Shown: positions 31,316 to 42,289 of the stretch, piece by piece
Layout: each line of letters starts with the position of its first letter
Numbering within the stretch: position 1 is the stretch's first letter
Assembly (NCBI GenBank): GCA_002077045.2
Contig: KZ111177.1
Coordinates: forward strand, 66,284-130,283
DNA length: 64,000 bases
Origin: Rachicladosporium sp. CCFEE 5018
Taxonomy: Eukaryota > Ascomycota > Dothideomycetes > Cladosporiales > Cladosporiaceae
Direction of reading: 5' to 3'
Notes under the pieces: generated by a model
Databases searched by the model: none
Seen by the model: only the letters and a program-made list of their open reading frames with translations
What the model was told of the DNA's origin: nothing
Translations under genes and position numbers: made by a program

Positions 31316-32781
31316 AAAGTACACTGAAGGGCCTAAGGACCACTTGCACTACCGTAGCCGGTCTCTTTTGTGGACGCGTGCTTCACTTGCACGCCGTCAA
31401 CGGCACCAATCAAGTTGCCTCCGATCTAAATCCTCTCGCTCATCGACATCGAAGATATGCGCGATTGGAAGAAACCAAACTACTGACTTCGCGGCTCATC
31501 GAGCAACGAGGTGGTGGCCCAAACTTCCTGGAGAACTCGTCTACCCCAAATAGCGACAAGGAATCGCTTGGCATGGGTCGAATTCAGCACCGCAAGCGAG
31601 TCCAGTCTTAGCACGACTGTTCCAGACGCCTCCGCAATGTGTGTTTGATGGGCGAGATCCGTTTACCGTTTGCTGCAACGTTGCGCATACCCCTGAGACA
31701 CCGTCGCACAGTGCCCTGAGGCTGATCGGAAACGGCCCGCTTTGTACCACCAGACGTCGCCAGTCGAAGGCACGGGAGGAGATTCACGCACGCACTGCTG
31801 CAGATGTTCTCCTGGTCTCCAAGATCTCTGAGAGTATCAACAGAATACGCCGCTTGCAACACCCACTAAAAGATCGACACTCGGCCGTTCCGATGTTCGA
31901 AGCTGGGCAGATTCAGCGAGCGCACCATCGAACGGACTCATGCGTTGCGTCGCGGGCGCACGCAGCCTCGGGACGCCGAAGCGATCGTGCGTTCTTCTGT
32001 GTTACCCGAGCAAACGCTCGATCTTGCCTTCGCACTTGAGCAGGAGTCTCTGTAGTATGCATCTACTAGCATTGGCCATGCGTCTTTGGACTTCTTGATG
32101 TACTGATGGGGAAGGCTGATGATCAGATTGCGGGCAAGATCCGCCGCTCATTGTTGGGAAATAATTCCTCGTAGGGGTGACTCCGGAAGTGGTGGTTCAC
32201 TCGCGGACGAGAGTAGCACAGTCGCCATTGGTCTCCCAGAAGATCGGATGCACGGATTCGACAATGGCAGTCCTGCAATCTTGAAGTCAGACGCGATCTG
32301 TTTAGTAAGTAGTACGGTGAAGTCCATTGATTCCTGTTCCTGATCCCGTGCTTGCACGACGCGATGCTTCAAGTCGCTCCTTCCTTCTCTTTCAACAACA
32401 CCTCTTGGCGCGGTCTAGCGCGTTTGTAGACTCCACTACACGCGGTCACTCGATCGCCCACTTCCAAACAACATTCCTCACCTCACTCGTTCATTTATCA
32501 CAATCACTGACCATCGTCCTTCCTTTTCAACCACTATCCTCAGTCACTCGTTCACACCCAATCTGCACCACCACAGGAAGTCGAGATGAAGAGAAGCGTG
32601 CTTGCCACCGGGCTACTTCACATCGCCGCGTAAGTTGCTCCCCGTCCCCTTGTACCTGCTGTACCTACATTATGCGGACGCCATGCCTGGACTCTTCTGG
32701 TGGACCTTTATCGATGTGCGATTCGACACAGAATACAACTTCGCGAGACAGTACTCCTATAACGGCAGCAACACGTTCGCC
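31316..32781. other. Intergenic: 3' of the HET relic and upstream of the mucin-like gene
   Basis: No gene is supported. The last part (about 32327-32600) is pyrimidine-rich with many ca and tc runs, typical of a fungal promoter or 5' UTR. The mucin-like frame is open from 32602, but the extension before 32782 looks like untranslated sequence. Confidence 0.5.
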
Positions 32782-35589
32782 ATGTCAACGAAGTATACAC
32801 ATACAAGCAGGAGAAGCATGTCACCGGAAGCATCCTCTTCTGTCTCTATCGCACTTTTGTCGGGACGATATGCGCCTCGCTCGAGTCTGAGGCAGCGCAA
32901 GCAGCCTACAAACGGACCAGCACCGCACTTGGGCAGCACTGTGCAACCTGGCAAGGTTTTGGCGAAGAAGGATCGACAGCCTCGCGCCGACTCACAACTT
33001 GACCTCCAGGACGAGGACGAGGCGGATGAAGAGCTCGATGAGTGGAGCTTCGCATACCTCAGGAGGAAGATCTCGACGACTTTCGCCTCTTATCGCCTGG
33101 TTGAGAGGACCAACGCATCTCTTGCCGAGAACCTTGCACCGGAAGCTACTGTCAACGCTGCCTATGAGCTGCGGAGTGGAATCAGACGTTACAACATCCG
33201 CCTCATCATCGTCTCGGCCATACTGATTTTGATCGCCTTTGGAGCGCTGCAAACCGTGACCACTCACTTACCTTCTGCTTCCAGAGCTTCCGCCCAGTGC
33301 ATCACCAGCACAGTCTACTATCCGGTCACTACTACCTACACCACTTCGATCTACCCTACAACCTGCGCGACTTCGAGTGCCGGACTGGCTTCCGCGAACA
33401 CCGAGTCCTCGACTACCACCTACACCACGACGTCCACCTCGGTCAGCACTTTGACCGTGACTGTCACTGCAACTGCCTCACTCTCCACCACTTCGACTCT
33501 GCCCTTCCTCTTCACAGGTGACTCGACCACGACCGCCTGGCTTTATGGCCACTCTCCGTCCAGCGGAGCTTCTCTCGTGACTGCGACTACGACTATCCCG
33601 GTCTCTGCTGCGGCGCTATCGCCCAGCTCGACATCATCTTCACAATATTCGCCCCTCGATTCCACCCTCTCCTACATCTACAGGACTTCCACGATCCAGA
33701 CTACTTTGACGAGGACAGCGATAGTGACGCCAGATGCAGTCACCTCAACATCCTACAGCGTCGCCTCTGACTCTACCTCAACCATACACACGACTCGTAC
33801 GACGACTGTCACTGCGTTGAGTACCCTCACGCGGACCTCATTTGGTGGGTCTGGTAGTCTGGGGTGGAATGCTACATCGTCGAGTATTCCAAGTGGCACT
33901 GGCTCAGTCGCCAACGCTGCCAGCAATGGCGTACCTACTACTGCGACTGTCACTTACTACTGGGCGTCCTCTGGTGGGCAGACCTACTCTACGAGCACCA
34001 CGACGCTTACCACGACATTCTATGGCGCTCTGCCGCAGGACGCGACTGTCACTGGGAATGCTACGACCACCACGGAGACGGTGTCGCAAGTCGCTATCTC
34101 CGCCACATCAACTTCGACTGGATCTACAGTCACCTCGAGCACCATCAGTAGCTCACTTGCGGATCCTGCGAGTACATCGAGCAGCTCGAGTGGGTTCCCC
34201 ACCATGACTCCTGGCTCGTATGGGATTTTGCCTACTGCAGCTCCGACTGGCGGTTCTGCCGGCACAGCTGTGACATCAGCTAACGGTACGGGCGTCGCCA
34301 CATCTAGTGTTGATGTTGGAGCTGCTGGCTTTTCGAGCACCTCATCCAGTACTGCCAGCAGTTCTTCGACTCAAGCTCCTCCAACGACAAGCACTTCGAC
34401 GACTTTCAGTGGCAGCCCCACAAGCATCCCTTCGAGCTCGGGTAACACCTCATCCATCACTGCGACTTCCACTGCGACGAGTGTCACATACAGCCCTGCC
34501 GAGCTCACCTCGATCGTACGCAGCATCATGGGTGCCACAACCTACGGTCCTGTCAACAGCAGTACCATCAGCACGTTGCTTCCATCGAGCGCGTTCTATA
34601 GCTATGTCTACGGCGCACCCTTGGTCACCGCGTCATCTGCTTCGACTTCACTCAGCTCTGTTACTCCGAGTACGCATTTACTATCTACGCTCGGGAGCTC
34701 CCTGGCCAACGGTGGAGCACCTCCGCCACCCGCAACGATTGTGTCGTCGTCTAGCTCCAGTGCCTCGTCCTCGAGCAGCAGCACAACGTCTACGAGCTCA
34801 TCGACGGCAGATGCTGTTCCTGTCTCATCGCCTACGCCCCCTAGCTCAACTGTAGCATCGTCGATCCTACCTACTCCTTCGGTTTGTGGCGAGCACGGCA
34901 ACTTCACCCTTACTTTCGACGATCTTCCCACCTTCTCCGGCAATGACTCTCTGGACATCACTCAAGCTCCCCCAATCTGGAACCCATACCACCACCTTAC
35001 CTTCGCCGATGGCTGCGTCTACGCTCCACTTCCCAAAGAGCCTTACTCACCTCACTCCGGTAGCAAGCTGGCCGTCTTCCTTGGCAACGGCACAGGCAAG
35101 ACGCTCTCACCTTCCGCCATGTCTCCAGGCTCCACTGGCGGCGAGCCAGGCGAGATCTCGAACGGTCAGTACGATGGCAACACAGCCTTCTGGTTCGATG
35201 CGCGCACTGCATGGGTCGGCTGCGATAACCTCGGTCCTGCATCCTGCCTGCTGAACGTCACGGGCTACATCTGGGACGCCAACATCAACGACGACATCGG
35301 CGCCCACAAGACGCAATACACCGTTCCTCCCTGCCCACAGCAGCAGAACTGCCAGCTCGTACCTATTACTTTCCCGCCTAGCTTCAGGGCTTTGACAGGG
35401 CTGCAGATCCAGGCTTTTGTTGGCGAGCAGCAGAGGATGTTCTTCTTGGATGATCTGGCGCTGGGGTGGAGCAACGATACCTGTGCTGCTGGGCTGACGC
35501 GGCAGAGTGGTGGAAGGGGCTTTCGGCCAGGTGGGAGTGGAGGGGTGGCGAGGAGGGCGAGGAAGGTGAGGAAGTGGGTTGGTGCTTAG
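32782..35589 (+). CDS. Mucin-like type II membrane protein with conserved extracellular C-terminal domain
   Basis: About 935 residues from ATG 32782; an in-frame ATG at 32602 would add 60. Layout: a cytosolic N-terminus of about 145 residues with basic and acidic tracts (EDEADEELDEW); one membrane helix near residues 145-165 (LIIVSAILILIAFGALQ); then about 550 residues almost entirely Ser/Thr/Ala with repeated TSTVYYP, TTTYTTS and STSSTT-like runs, suited to dense O-mannosylation. The last 230 residues form a folded cysteine-containing domain: CGEHGNFTLTFDDLP, then YHHLTFADGCVY, FWFDARTAWVGCDN and FFLDDLALGW. This end resembles an uncharacterised fungal domain (I believe DUF7371, not checked). 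The layout is like a wall-stress sensor but reversed, with the N-terminus inside. A surface adhesion or sensing role is inference. Confidence 0.8.
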   Translation: MSTKYTHTSRRSMSPEASSSVSIALLSGRYAPRSSLRQRKQPTNGPAPHLGSTVQPGKVLAKKDRQPRADSQLDLQDEDEADEELDEWSFAYLRRKISTTFASYRLVERTNASLAENLAPEATVNAAYELRSGIRRYNIRLIIVSAILILIAFGALQTVTTHLPSASRASAQCITSTVYYPVTTTYTTSIYPTTCATSSAGLASANTESSTTTYTTTSTSVSTLTVTVTATASLSTTSTLPFLFTGDSTTTAWLYGHSPSSGASLVTATTTIPVSAAALSPSSTSSSQYSPLDSTLSYIYRTSTIQTTLTRTAIVTPDAVTSTSYSVASDSTSTIHTTRTTTVTALSTLTRTSFGGSGSLGWNATSSSIPSGTGSVANAASNGVPTTATVTYYWASSGGQTYSTSTTTLTTTFYGALPQDATVTGNATTTTETVSQVAISATSTSTGSTVTSSTISSSLADPASTSSSSSGFPTMTPGSYGILPTAAPTGGSAGTAVTSANGTGVATSSVDVGAAGFSSTSSSTASSSSTQAPPTTSTSTTFSGSPTSIPSSSGNTSSITATSTATSVTYSPAELTSIVRSIMGATTYGPVNSSTISTLLPSSAFYSYVYGAPLVTASSASTSLSSVTPSTHLLSTLGSSLANGGAPPPPATIVSSSSSSASSSSSSTTSTSSSTADAVPVSSPTPPSSTVASSILPTPSVCGEHGNFTLTFDDLPTFSGNDSLDITQAPPIWNPYHHLTFADGCVYAPLPKEPYSPHSGSKLAVFLGNGTGKTLSPSAMSPGSTGGEPGEISNGQYDGNTAFWFDARTAWVGCDNLGPASCLLNVTGYIWDANINDDIGAHKTQYTVPPCPQQQNCQLVPITFPPSFRALTGLQIQAFVGEQQRMFFLDDLALGWSNDTCAAGLTRQSGGRGFRPGGSGGVARRARKVRKWVGA

Positions 35590-37538
35590 GATGCGCTGAG
35601 GTTCACGGATACAAGAGAGTGATGATGGGGTGGAAGGACAATTGATGATTGGCGCCGTGAGGGCTGGGCCCCGCTTGATGAGGTAGATGTGTATCGAAGT
35701 ATATGGATGTCATAAAACCGCCGCTCGGCTCGAGGATTTCGCCTTTCTACCTTCAGGTAATGCACACTGCTTCTCACGTAAAAAATCGATGGGGCCAGTA
35801 GTAGGAGGGCAGCCTGGCTGGAATGATCCCGAGAGCAAGACGTCGAGTATACTGCCTGGTCGTTGAGAAGTCGAGATGTGTCCACCGCGTTGTTGTTGGT
35901 ACCGAGAAAATGCGCACAGATTTGCTAGAGTAAGGTATGGAATGAATCTTACGATGTGAACGACGTGGAATTCGTCAGCATCAGGTCAATATCAAGTCGC
36001 CATCGCGCCGATGCTGGGCTTGTAAGGGCATCCGGTTCACGTGGGCAGCGAACATCACATGTTAGAGCAGCCCCAGACCAGAGTAATAAGGTTGCTGTAC
36101 CGTGGTCACGGCAAGGCTTATCCGCGTTCGAACACATTCTGCGCCTTGTGCTCGTGCGTTACAGGCCTTTCGATCAGTACCTCGCAATGTTCTGGTCGCT
36201 GTCACGTCCGTCGTAGAGGTACCATGTGGCTGCTTGTTGATCTCTGGCTGCTCTGGGTGAGACAAACGGCAAGCGTTACTCCGAGGGTTGCCAGCAGCGC
36301 CTTGTGCCGTCGTCAACGGTGCTCCGCTCTCCCGCCAAGGTACCCGCAGTCTGACTTTGTGGATCGCAATTGATATCGCAATTTGTCGTCTGAGCGCAGT
36401 TCCGCCGCGGCTGCCGCGAAGCATGTGCTGATTTGCAAGTCCCGCATTTGTCGATAGAGTGTGGATATTGTTGTGCCGGAAGCAAGGAAGCGGGAAGTCA
36501 TCTATGATAGAGTGATCGGAGAACTGTAATTTTCATAACGTCTTCTCCCGACATACTTCCCAGGTAGCTGAGACACAACAACAGCACTTGAGACACTACC
36601 CCATGTGCTGATCATCGGTAGAGCACAGCTTCCTCGCGTGCTGCGATCTTTTCGGGAAGTGAGGTGAGGCTTATGCTGCTGCGCTCTGCTGCTGAGCTGC
36701 TCCGTGCGGAGCCGGCAGCCGATCCAAGCCTTGCGCGACTGGGATGCGGTGGAGATCCCCCACGAGGATTGGGCTGAGAATAGGTGTGAGCGGGCCGGTC
36801 GTGGGCGTCATGATGCATGTGGAGACTTTTGGAGAGCGGTATCTGTCTCGCAAGCTACCGGAACTGTTGCGCTCGCAGGGTAATAGGATAGTGCGAAGAT
36901 GTAGACGCGTGTTGCAGTACTAGGAAGCAATCTTGGAGCGGCTTGCTATCGACCGCGCAAAGTCTATTACGATTCCATCATCGTTGTCGCGATCCTTCGA
37001 GACTCACGGAGGCTGACGATCGATAGCTCGCGGCGCGGCGCGAGATACGCAGGGCCGGAATATGTGCATGAGGTTATCGAAGCCGTGCATGGCTGCACTT
37101 CCGAAAACATCTAGCAGCAGGCATGTGACTTGCAATGCTCTCCACCGCCAGCAACGAAGTCCGAAGAGTCCGCTGCATCACTCCACTCGTCAGTCCACCC
37201 TGACGGCTTCAGCAGCGGCCGCCAAACGGATTACCCGTCGCGGCCAATGCTGAGCCCATGGCGCGAAACTCTAGTTCACAGCGCCAGCCTAGCACGGCTC
37301 AGACGAGCATCCGGTGATGACTGCTTCTGCTGTAACCTCTGCGCTGCACCATTCCCTCGTCGTCCACATACCGCACATCGCTGCTGACTGAGCTGGCTGG
37401 TCCACCTTGCTCCCCAGCCTTGCACTCTACTGCCGTCTTCATGTCTTCGATCTTGTCCTTCGTCCCTGTCAATCAAGCTGTCTCTCCCCGCGACAGTACG
37501 ACGTCGATAGTGCTCAGCCACAGCACCGCCTGCGAAAC
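35590..37538. other. Long intergenic region
   Basis: Nearly 2 kb with no convincing gene. Short frames on both strands show no motif. The part near 37400-37538 is upstream of the lipocalin-like gene, whose frame is open back to an ATG at 37407. Confidence 0.5.
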
Positions 37539-38547
37539 ATGTTAGTTATGCCGAGCACTCAGTATCTTCAAGTACCAAAGCCACTGCCACGGCGTGCGCG
37601 GTCAGGCTCGAGATCAAAGTCACGCCCACGCGAGGCTGTATCTATAGAGGAAGTCGTGGTGCCTGCGTTGAAAGCCCAGCAGTGGAGACTGCAATCCCCA
37701 CCCATACCCGCCGTCGAGTTCCACATCAAAACGCCACCGCCCTCGCGACAAGATGGGTACTTCAGCTTGACTGAGCACAAGACCACGCCCTACACCCCCA
37801 GCATACCACGCATCCACCATCCGGCTCCGGAGGTGGAAGTCACCTCACCAACCCCAAGCATCAACTTCGCCGACCTCAACGGCGAAATGTACACCCTCGA
37901 AACCTGTAGTACGCCTCCGCCACCTGAACCTCTCCGCCAGAAGATCATCGGTGCCTGGAAACTCGAGTCCTACGTTGCCTACCCGACACCCGAATCTCCG
38001 ATACAAAGACCGACGTATCCAATGACAAAGAATGTCACGGGCTTCATCATGTACACTCCAGACGGCTACATGAGCGCACAGATGCTCATACCGGGCCAAA
38101 AGTCCTTCAAGCGCGGCGAGGGCGAAGAGCCACAATGGGCAGAAGCCGGGAAGAGGTTCTTCGCGTACTGTGGACCATACTATATCAGCGACGAGGGGAC
38201 TGGCAGAGAGGAGACGCTAAGGCACACATTTCAGGTCTGCAATCTGCCGGGGTGGATTGGAGATGTGCAGGTTCGGACACATCATTTCGAGGAGGATGGC
38301 GAGGTGCTGGTACTGGGCAGTGAGGAGCCTACAGAGATCAAGGTATGTCGTCGCTTCAAGTTTGCAACTCATTGGAGGCAGGTGCGCGCTGGAGACGTAG
38401 CAAGGCAGGAGCGGTTGGCTGACCTGACTTCTATAGGGCGACAAGAGAGTCCCAGTACTGAAATGGCGACGAGCACGCGACAACACAAATGCAGCACCGC
38501 CTGCGCCTATGCCCCAGATCAAGATCTCTGGACCAGGCGAACCATGA
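37539..38547 (+). CDS. Lipocalin-like domain protein
   Basis: Exon 1 is 37539-38342 and exon 2 is 38437-38547, with a 94-nt phase-0 intron (gtatgt donor, ctatag acceptor); 304 residues. ATGs at 37407 and 37548 are alternatives. The first 130 residues are basic and Pro-rich with no known domain. The core from about residue 135 has IIGAWKLESYVAYP, VTGFIMYTPDGYMSAQM and FFAYCGPYYISDE, the pattern of the fungal/bacterial lipocalin-like family (PF13924 type), in which a GxWxL start and a YxxDGxMSAQ strand are typical. Exon 2 adds GDKRVPVLKWRRA, completing the last strand, and a Pro-rich tail. Members occur with polyketide clusters or stand alone; no biosynthetic neighbours are seen here. The ligand is unknown. 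Confidence 0.82.
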
Positions 38548-39446
38548 CGCGGCCGGCGAGCGTCGACCAGACGGATGAGCCGCTCAGATTCGGTTTCAGG
38601 CTCACGGGGACGCTCACGAGGCCGATGATAAGTGAGTGGGATGAGTGATCAAGCCTTGCATAGGCACACCAGTGCGCCTGAGTGTAAGTGCCGCAACTGT
38701 AGATGATGGGCACACGCACCCACCGAGCACGTACGCCTTCGCCGGACAATGGAGGACTTTCTTTTGTGCTGGCGTGCTTGAAACGACAGGCGATCTGCAT
38801 ACACACGTATCGCATGGGAGGATATACCACGGATCAGGCATTTGGGATCACGGCGTTCGGTCCTCATCATATGGGGAGAAAGTGAACAGGAGGGGATATC
38901 GACGGTATTGCAGAAGAACGAAACGTCACGTGCTTGAGGTCTTGGCACTGCGAGCTAGAAGATATACAGAACTGGCAGGAGGCCCTTGGACCAACACGCA
39001 AAGCAGCGCTGGAGGCATGAGTGCTGGCATACAACAACGAACGCTGTCAACCCTGTCGTCGTAGCTTCAGCAGGATCATCGACCGTAGCGGACGTCCGAA
39101 CCATGTCAGCTCCGCAAAGTCGCACCAGCTTACAAGTCCGCCGGTGTACGCTGTCTCGAGCCTGCTGACCGGCAGAGATATGGATGCAGTCCATGCTAGG
39201 TCTGATGCGCCTATGCGAGGGGTGATCAGCGATCACTCCAGTTCTCTGAAATACCCAAGGAGCTTCCGACTCAGCGGCAGCCGCGCCTAGCTGTCAGGCA
39301 AGTGGGAGCCTGCCCTTGAACCTGGGACCTGGAGGAGTACTAACGCTCAGCTGTCATGCAATCCATGCTTCATGCATTGGATACGCCCGCAGATGCTGAG
39401 GAAAGCCCGAATATCAGAGATTCGAAGATAACAGGATCCACTGGCA
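38548..39446. other. Intergenic between convergent genes
   Basis: Lies between the 3' ends of the lipocalin-like gene (+) and DPH7 (-). No gene or RNA gene is recognised. Confidence 0.5.
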
Positions 39447-40861
39447 TTAGTAGACATCAACATTCCAGAGGCACAGCAGCTTGTCGTAGAAGCTAGTGCT
39501 CACAATCGTTTGCTCCCCTGCTGCCGGCCCAACAACGCTGTCGCCAGGATCAAGAGACGGCTGAAGCGGCTGGACAGCACTACCGTAGTTCATACTCTTG
39601 TGCTCGGTGAACTGCGCCTGCACCTGGAATTCCCATTGCGGCGTGTCAATTTCAGATCGCTTTTGCGACAAGACCACAACGCGCGTTCCGGCGTGCATGC
39701 AGCTGGCTAGGATCGTGTAGGTGTGGGCAAGCCCATCGCTGCCATACACATGTCAGCGGAAGTACATTCGTGTAGCAAGATAACTGCATGAACGAACCTT
39801 ACGCCGGTCCCCCTTGTTTTCTCGTCTCTCTCGTGACTTGACTTGATCAACTCCAGCCTCCACACTCCGCCTCCCAGATCCAGCTCCGCGAGTACTTCTC
39901 TGCGCCCCTTGCCAGTCGTAGACAGCAATCGGATATGATCATCGTAGCTTCCCGTAACTACCAGCTCACGCCCCTCTGCATCCGCGATAGGTAACAAGGC
40001 TGTGACGCCAGCACCATGCGCCCTCCTGTCACTCCACGAAGGCGCTGGCAGCTCTGCCTCGTCGGCCTCATGACCCGGTTTCCAAAAGTTCTTGTCTTGT
40101 AGTAGATCACTGATCTCGATGCACTGCACTGTAGCATCGTCGCCTCCCGAGAAAACCGTCTGACCATCGTCTGAAAATGCTAGAGTCCACGGCTCTAGGG
40201 AGTGGCGAAAGATTGTCAGACCTCTCACCTCGCACTTTTGACCCCAAGGTCGGTGGTGCTCGTCACTGGTATCTGGACAGGGAACACTTCGACACAGCAC
40301 TACGTCTCCATTCGATAGCGTCGCGCCAATGATGTCTGGTCGTGTAGGACGAAATACCACATCGAGTACCAGAATGTCTGCGTGAGCAATGCGGTGAGCT
40401 GCAATTTGTATAGGTGTGGGTGACGCAACATCGAAGCTGATGTTGTAGAATTCGAGCGTGCCAGTCGAGGTTGCGACGCAAAGAAGTGGAGCGTCCTTAT
40501 TAGCAACTGGTGACCAGGCGATATCGAGAACGGCTGCAGATGGCAAAGAGAGGGTATGGACGGGAGTTCTGGGATGATCGTCAGTCCATTGCGCTTCATG
40601 GCTTCAAGGCATGATGTTTCTGACCTACAAGACCGATTTCACGTGATTATAGAGGACCAGACTTCCAGACCGTTGTTGTGATAATTGAGATGCGCCTTCA
40701 TCGTGATCGCGCGCTTCTTGTGCATCAACTTTGGAGGCGTCCGTTTCAGATGGATGAAGGAAGTAGGTTCCAACGACGAAATGCTCTGGATGCGATGGGC
40801 AAAAGGCGATGCAACTCGGCGGGAGGTCTAGAGTCACGGACAACAAGGATGATACCTCCAT
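39447..40861 (-). CDS. DPH7: Diphthine methylesterase, WD40 protein
   Basis: WD-repeat enzyme of diphthamide synthesis on elongation factor 2: it demethylates diphthine methyl ester before final amidation, in the cytosol. Exons are 40629-40861, 39798-40568 and 39447-39738, with introns of 60 nt (40569-40628, gtaggt donor) and 59 nt (39739-39797, gttcgt donor); 431 residues. Exon 1 begins MEVSSLLSVTLDLPPSCIAF and carries HPEHFVVGTYFLH. Blades include TPVHTLSLPSAAVLDIAWSP, EPWTLAFSDDGQTVFSGGDD, the GAGVTALLPI segment and VVTGSYDDHIRLL. The family-typical LDLGGGVWRLELI, LASCMHAG and the end STSFYDKLLCLW match Dph7/Rrt2/WDR85. The exon 2 donor was chosen because it alone restores frame into SDGLAHTYTILASCMHAG. 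Confidence 0.9.
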
Positions 40862-41160
40862 TGCGATCTCGCATGCTGACCTGAATATGCGGAGGATGCT
40901 TGAACATACATGTATGATTGAGTTGTCTTTTGTGATGTAACGTCTATGGTAATGCCTTGGCATCAGAGCATAGATGCCATTGATTCATCTTGCCCTATCC
41001 AATACACGATGTCGCTAGACGGCAAACCAATCCGTGCTATCCTGATGACAAGGTGATAACTATCATGTTCTAGCCTGTTGTCCGCTCCGCCAACGCCAAC
41101 GCTAAAGTGATATTGTATTCCCAGCTCCGCTCAAAAACGTGATCGAAACGCATCCCTCGC
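40862..41160. other. Intergenic: DPH7 promoter and SPT3 3' flank
   Basis: About 300 bases between two minus-strand genes. Nothing else is seen. Confidence 0.5.
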
Positions 41161-42189
41161 TCAGATCAACTTCAGTGGGCGCTGCCAGCTCCCTTTTAGG
41201 ATGTGCGAGATGTAGCGAGCTTTGAGCTCCGGCTCCTGCAGCCGTCGGAATGCCTCCTGGATGTGCCGCGGCCCGACTGGCTTCCTTGCCTGCGGAGTAC
41301 GTCAGTATCACTGTTGCTTCACGCACACAGGGGCTGCTTGCCTCTTCCGGCGCATCGAAGAGACCAGGCTCCCTGCGCCTCTTACGCCCAGTCTTCTCCT
41401 CGTCGCCACCCTCAACCTTCGTGGCATCCTCACTAGCCTTCACCTTCAGAGCCTCTTCTGTCAACAGTGTCACAATCTCATAAGTCAAGAAACCCAGAAT
41501 ATCGACAATATCGTCATTCGGCTTGCTGTCTGTTACCACCCCAAAGCCAGCCCACTCTCTGAAACGCTTGCCCTTCCGAAATGTGAAAGAGGCTTGCCGA
41601 CACTCGGAGAAGTGCAGATACTCAGCCGCGTTCATTCCCCTGGTGCGCTCATCAGCTTGACGTAGACGCTCCAGAGTAGCGGCTGTCATCTCCTCTTCCT
41701 CCTCATCTTCCTCGTCCTCGCGCTCGGGCACTTGCTCAGAGTAGAAGCTGGATACGTCCCAAGGAAGCCCGACTTTGGCTTTCTTGTTCTTGTTGTTGCG
41801 CGTGCCGACTGCAGGTCCAGTACCGAGCGTTGGGTCATTGCCGCCAAGGTCGAACTCGTCTACACCGTCGGCACCACCGCCAGCACCTTTGTCGTCGCTG
41901 TCCTTAGCGCTTTTGCGGACGTCTTTCCAGCTGAGGAAGGTGCGCAGGCGACTGACTTTAGCGCGATCGTGGCGGATTAGGAAAATCAGATCATCGGTCG
42001 TAATCGTGCGAGTGCCTCGCCGTGCAGCCAAGGCAGTGGCGCGAGTGAGCTATGGACAGTGAGTAACTGGGTTGAGCAATGGCAAGGCTGTCACAGTCAT
42101 GACTCACCATCTCTATTACTTGCTGTTGAACAATGTTCTCAATCATCGTCGTAGTCTCCAGCGATGGATCTGCGGTTTCGCCGGAGACG
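41161..42189 (-). CDS. SPT3: SAGA complex subunit Spt3 (5' end lost in assembly gap)
   Basis: Histone-fold subunit of SAGA that helps TBP load on promoters. Known parts: an exon running out of the gap, 42108-42189 (SGETADPSLETTTMIENIVQ), a 58-nt intron 42050-42107, an exon 41342-42049 (LTRATALAARRGTRTITTDD, KVGLPWDVSSFYSEQVPERE, SECRQASFTFRKGKRF, DIVDILGFLTYEIV), a 52-nt intron 41290-41341, and the last exon 41161-41289 (RHIQEAFRRLQ, ending GSWQRPLKLI). The last intron starts with GC (gag|gcaagc), not GT, and ends ctccgcag after tactgac. Without its removal the frame runs on into unrelated residues, and with it the Spt3 C-terminus appears. The N-terminal start of the histone fold (YRQEIQQMMF-like) must lie in the gap. 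Identification is secure. Confidence 0.95.
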
Positions 42190-42289
42190 NNNNNNNNNNN
42201 NNNNNNNNNNNNNNNNNNNNNNNNNNNNNNNNNNNNNNNNNNNNNNNNNNNNNNNNNNNNNNNNNNNNNNNNNNNNNNNNNNNNNNNNN
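42190..42289. other. Assembly gap, 100 N
   Basis: Exactly 100 undetermined bases, a common placeholder for a gap of unknown size. It cuts the 5' end of SPT3 on its left and the 3' part of a different minus-strand gene on its right, so more than 100 bases of real sequence must be missing. The two copies of the duplicated block lie on opposite sides of it. Confidence 0.99.

Noticed and set aside
39300..39360. ttgaacctgggac, which looked like a reversed tRNA T arm
   Set aside because: Stem pairing fails and no matching D arm or acceptor stem is found.
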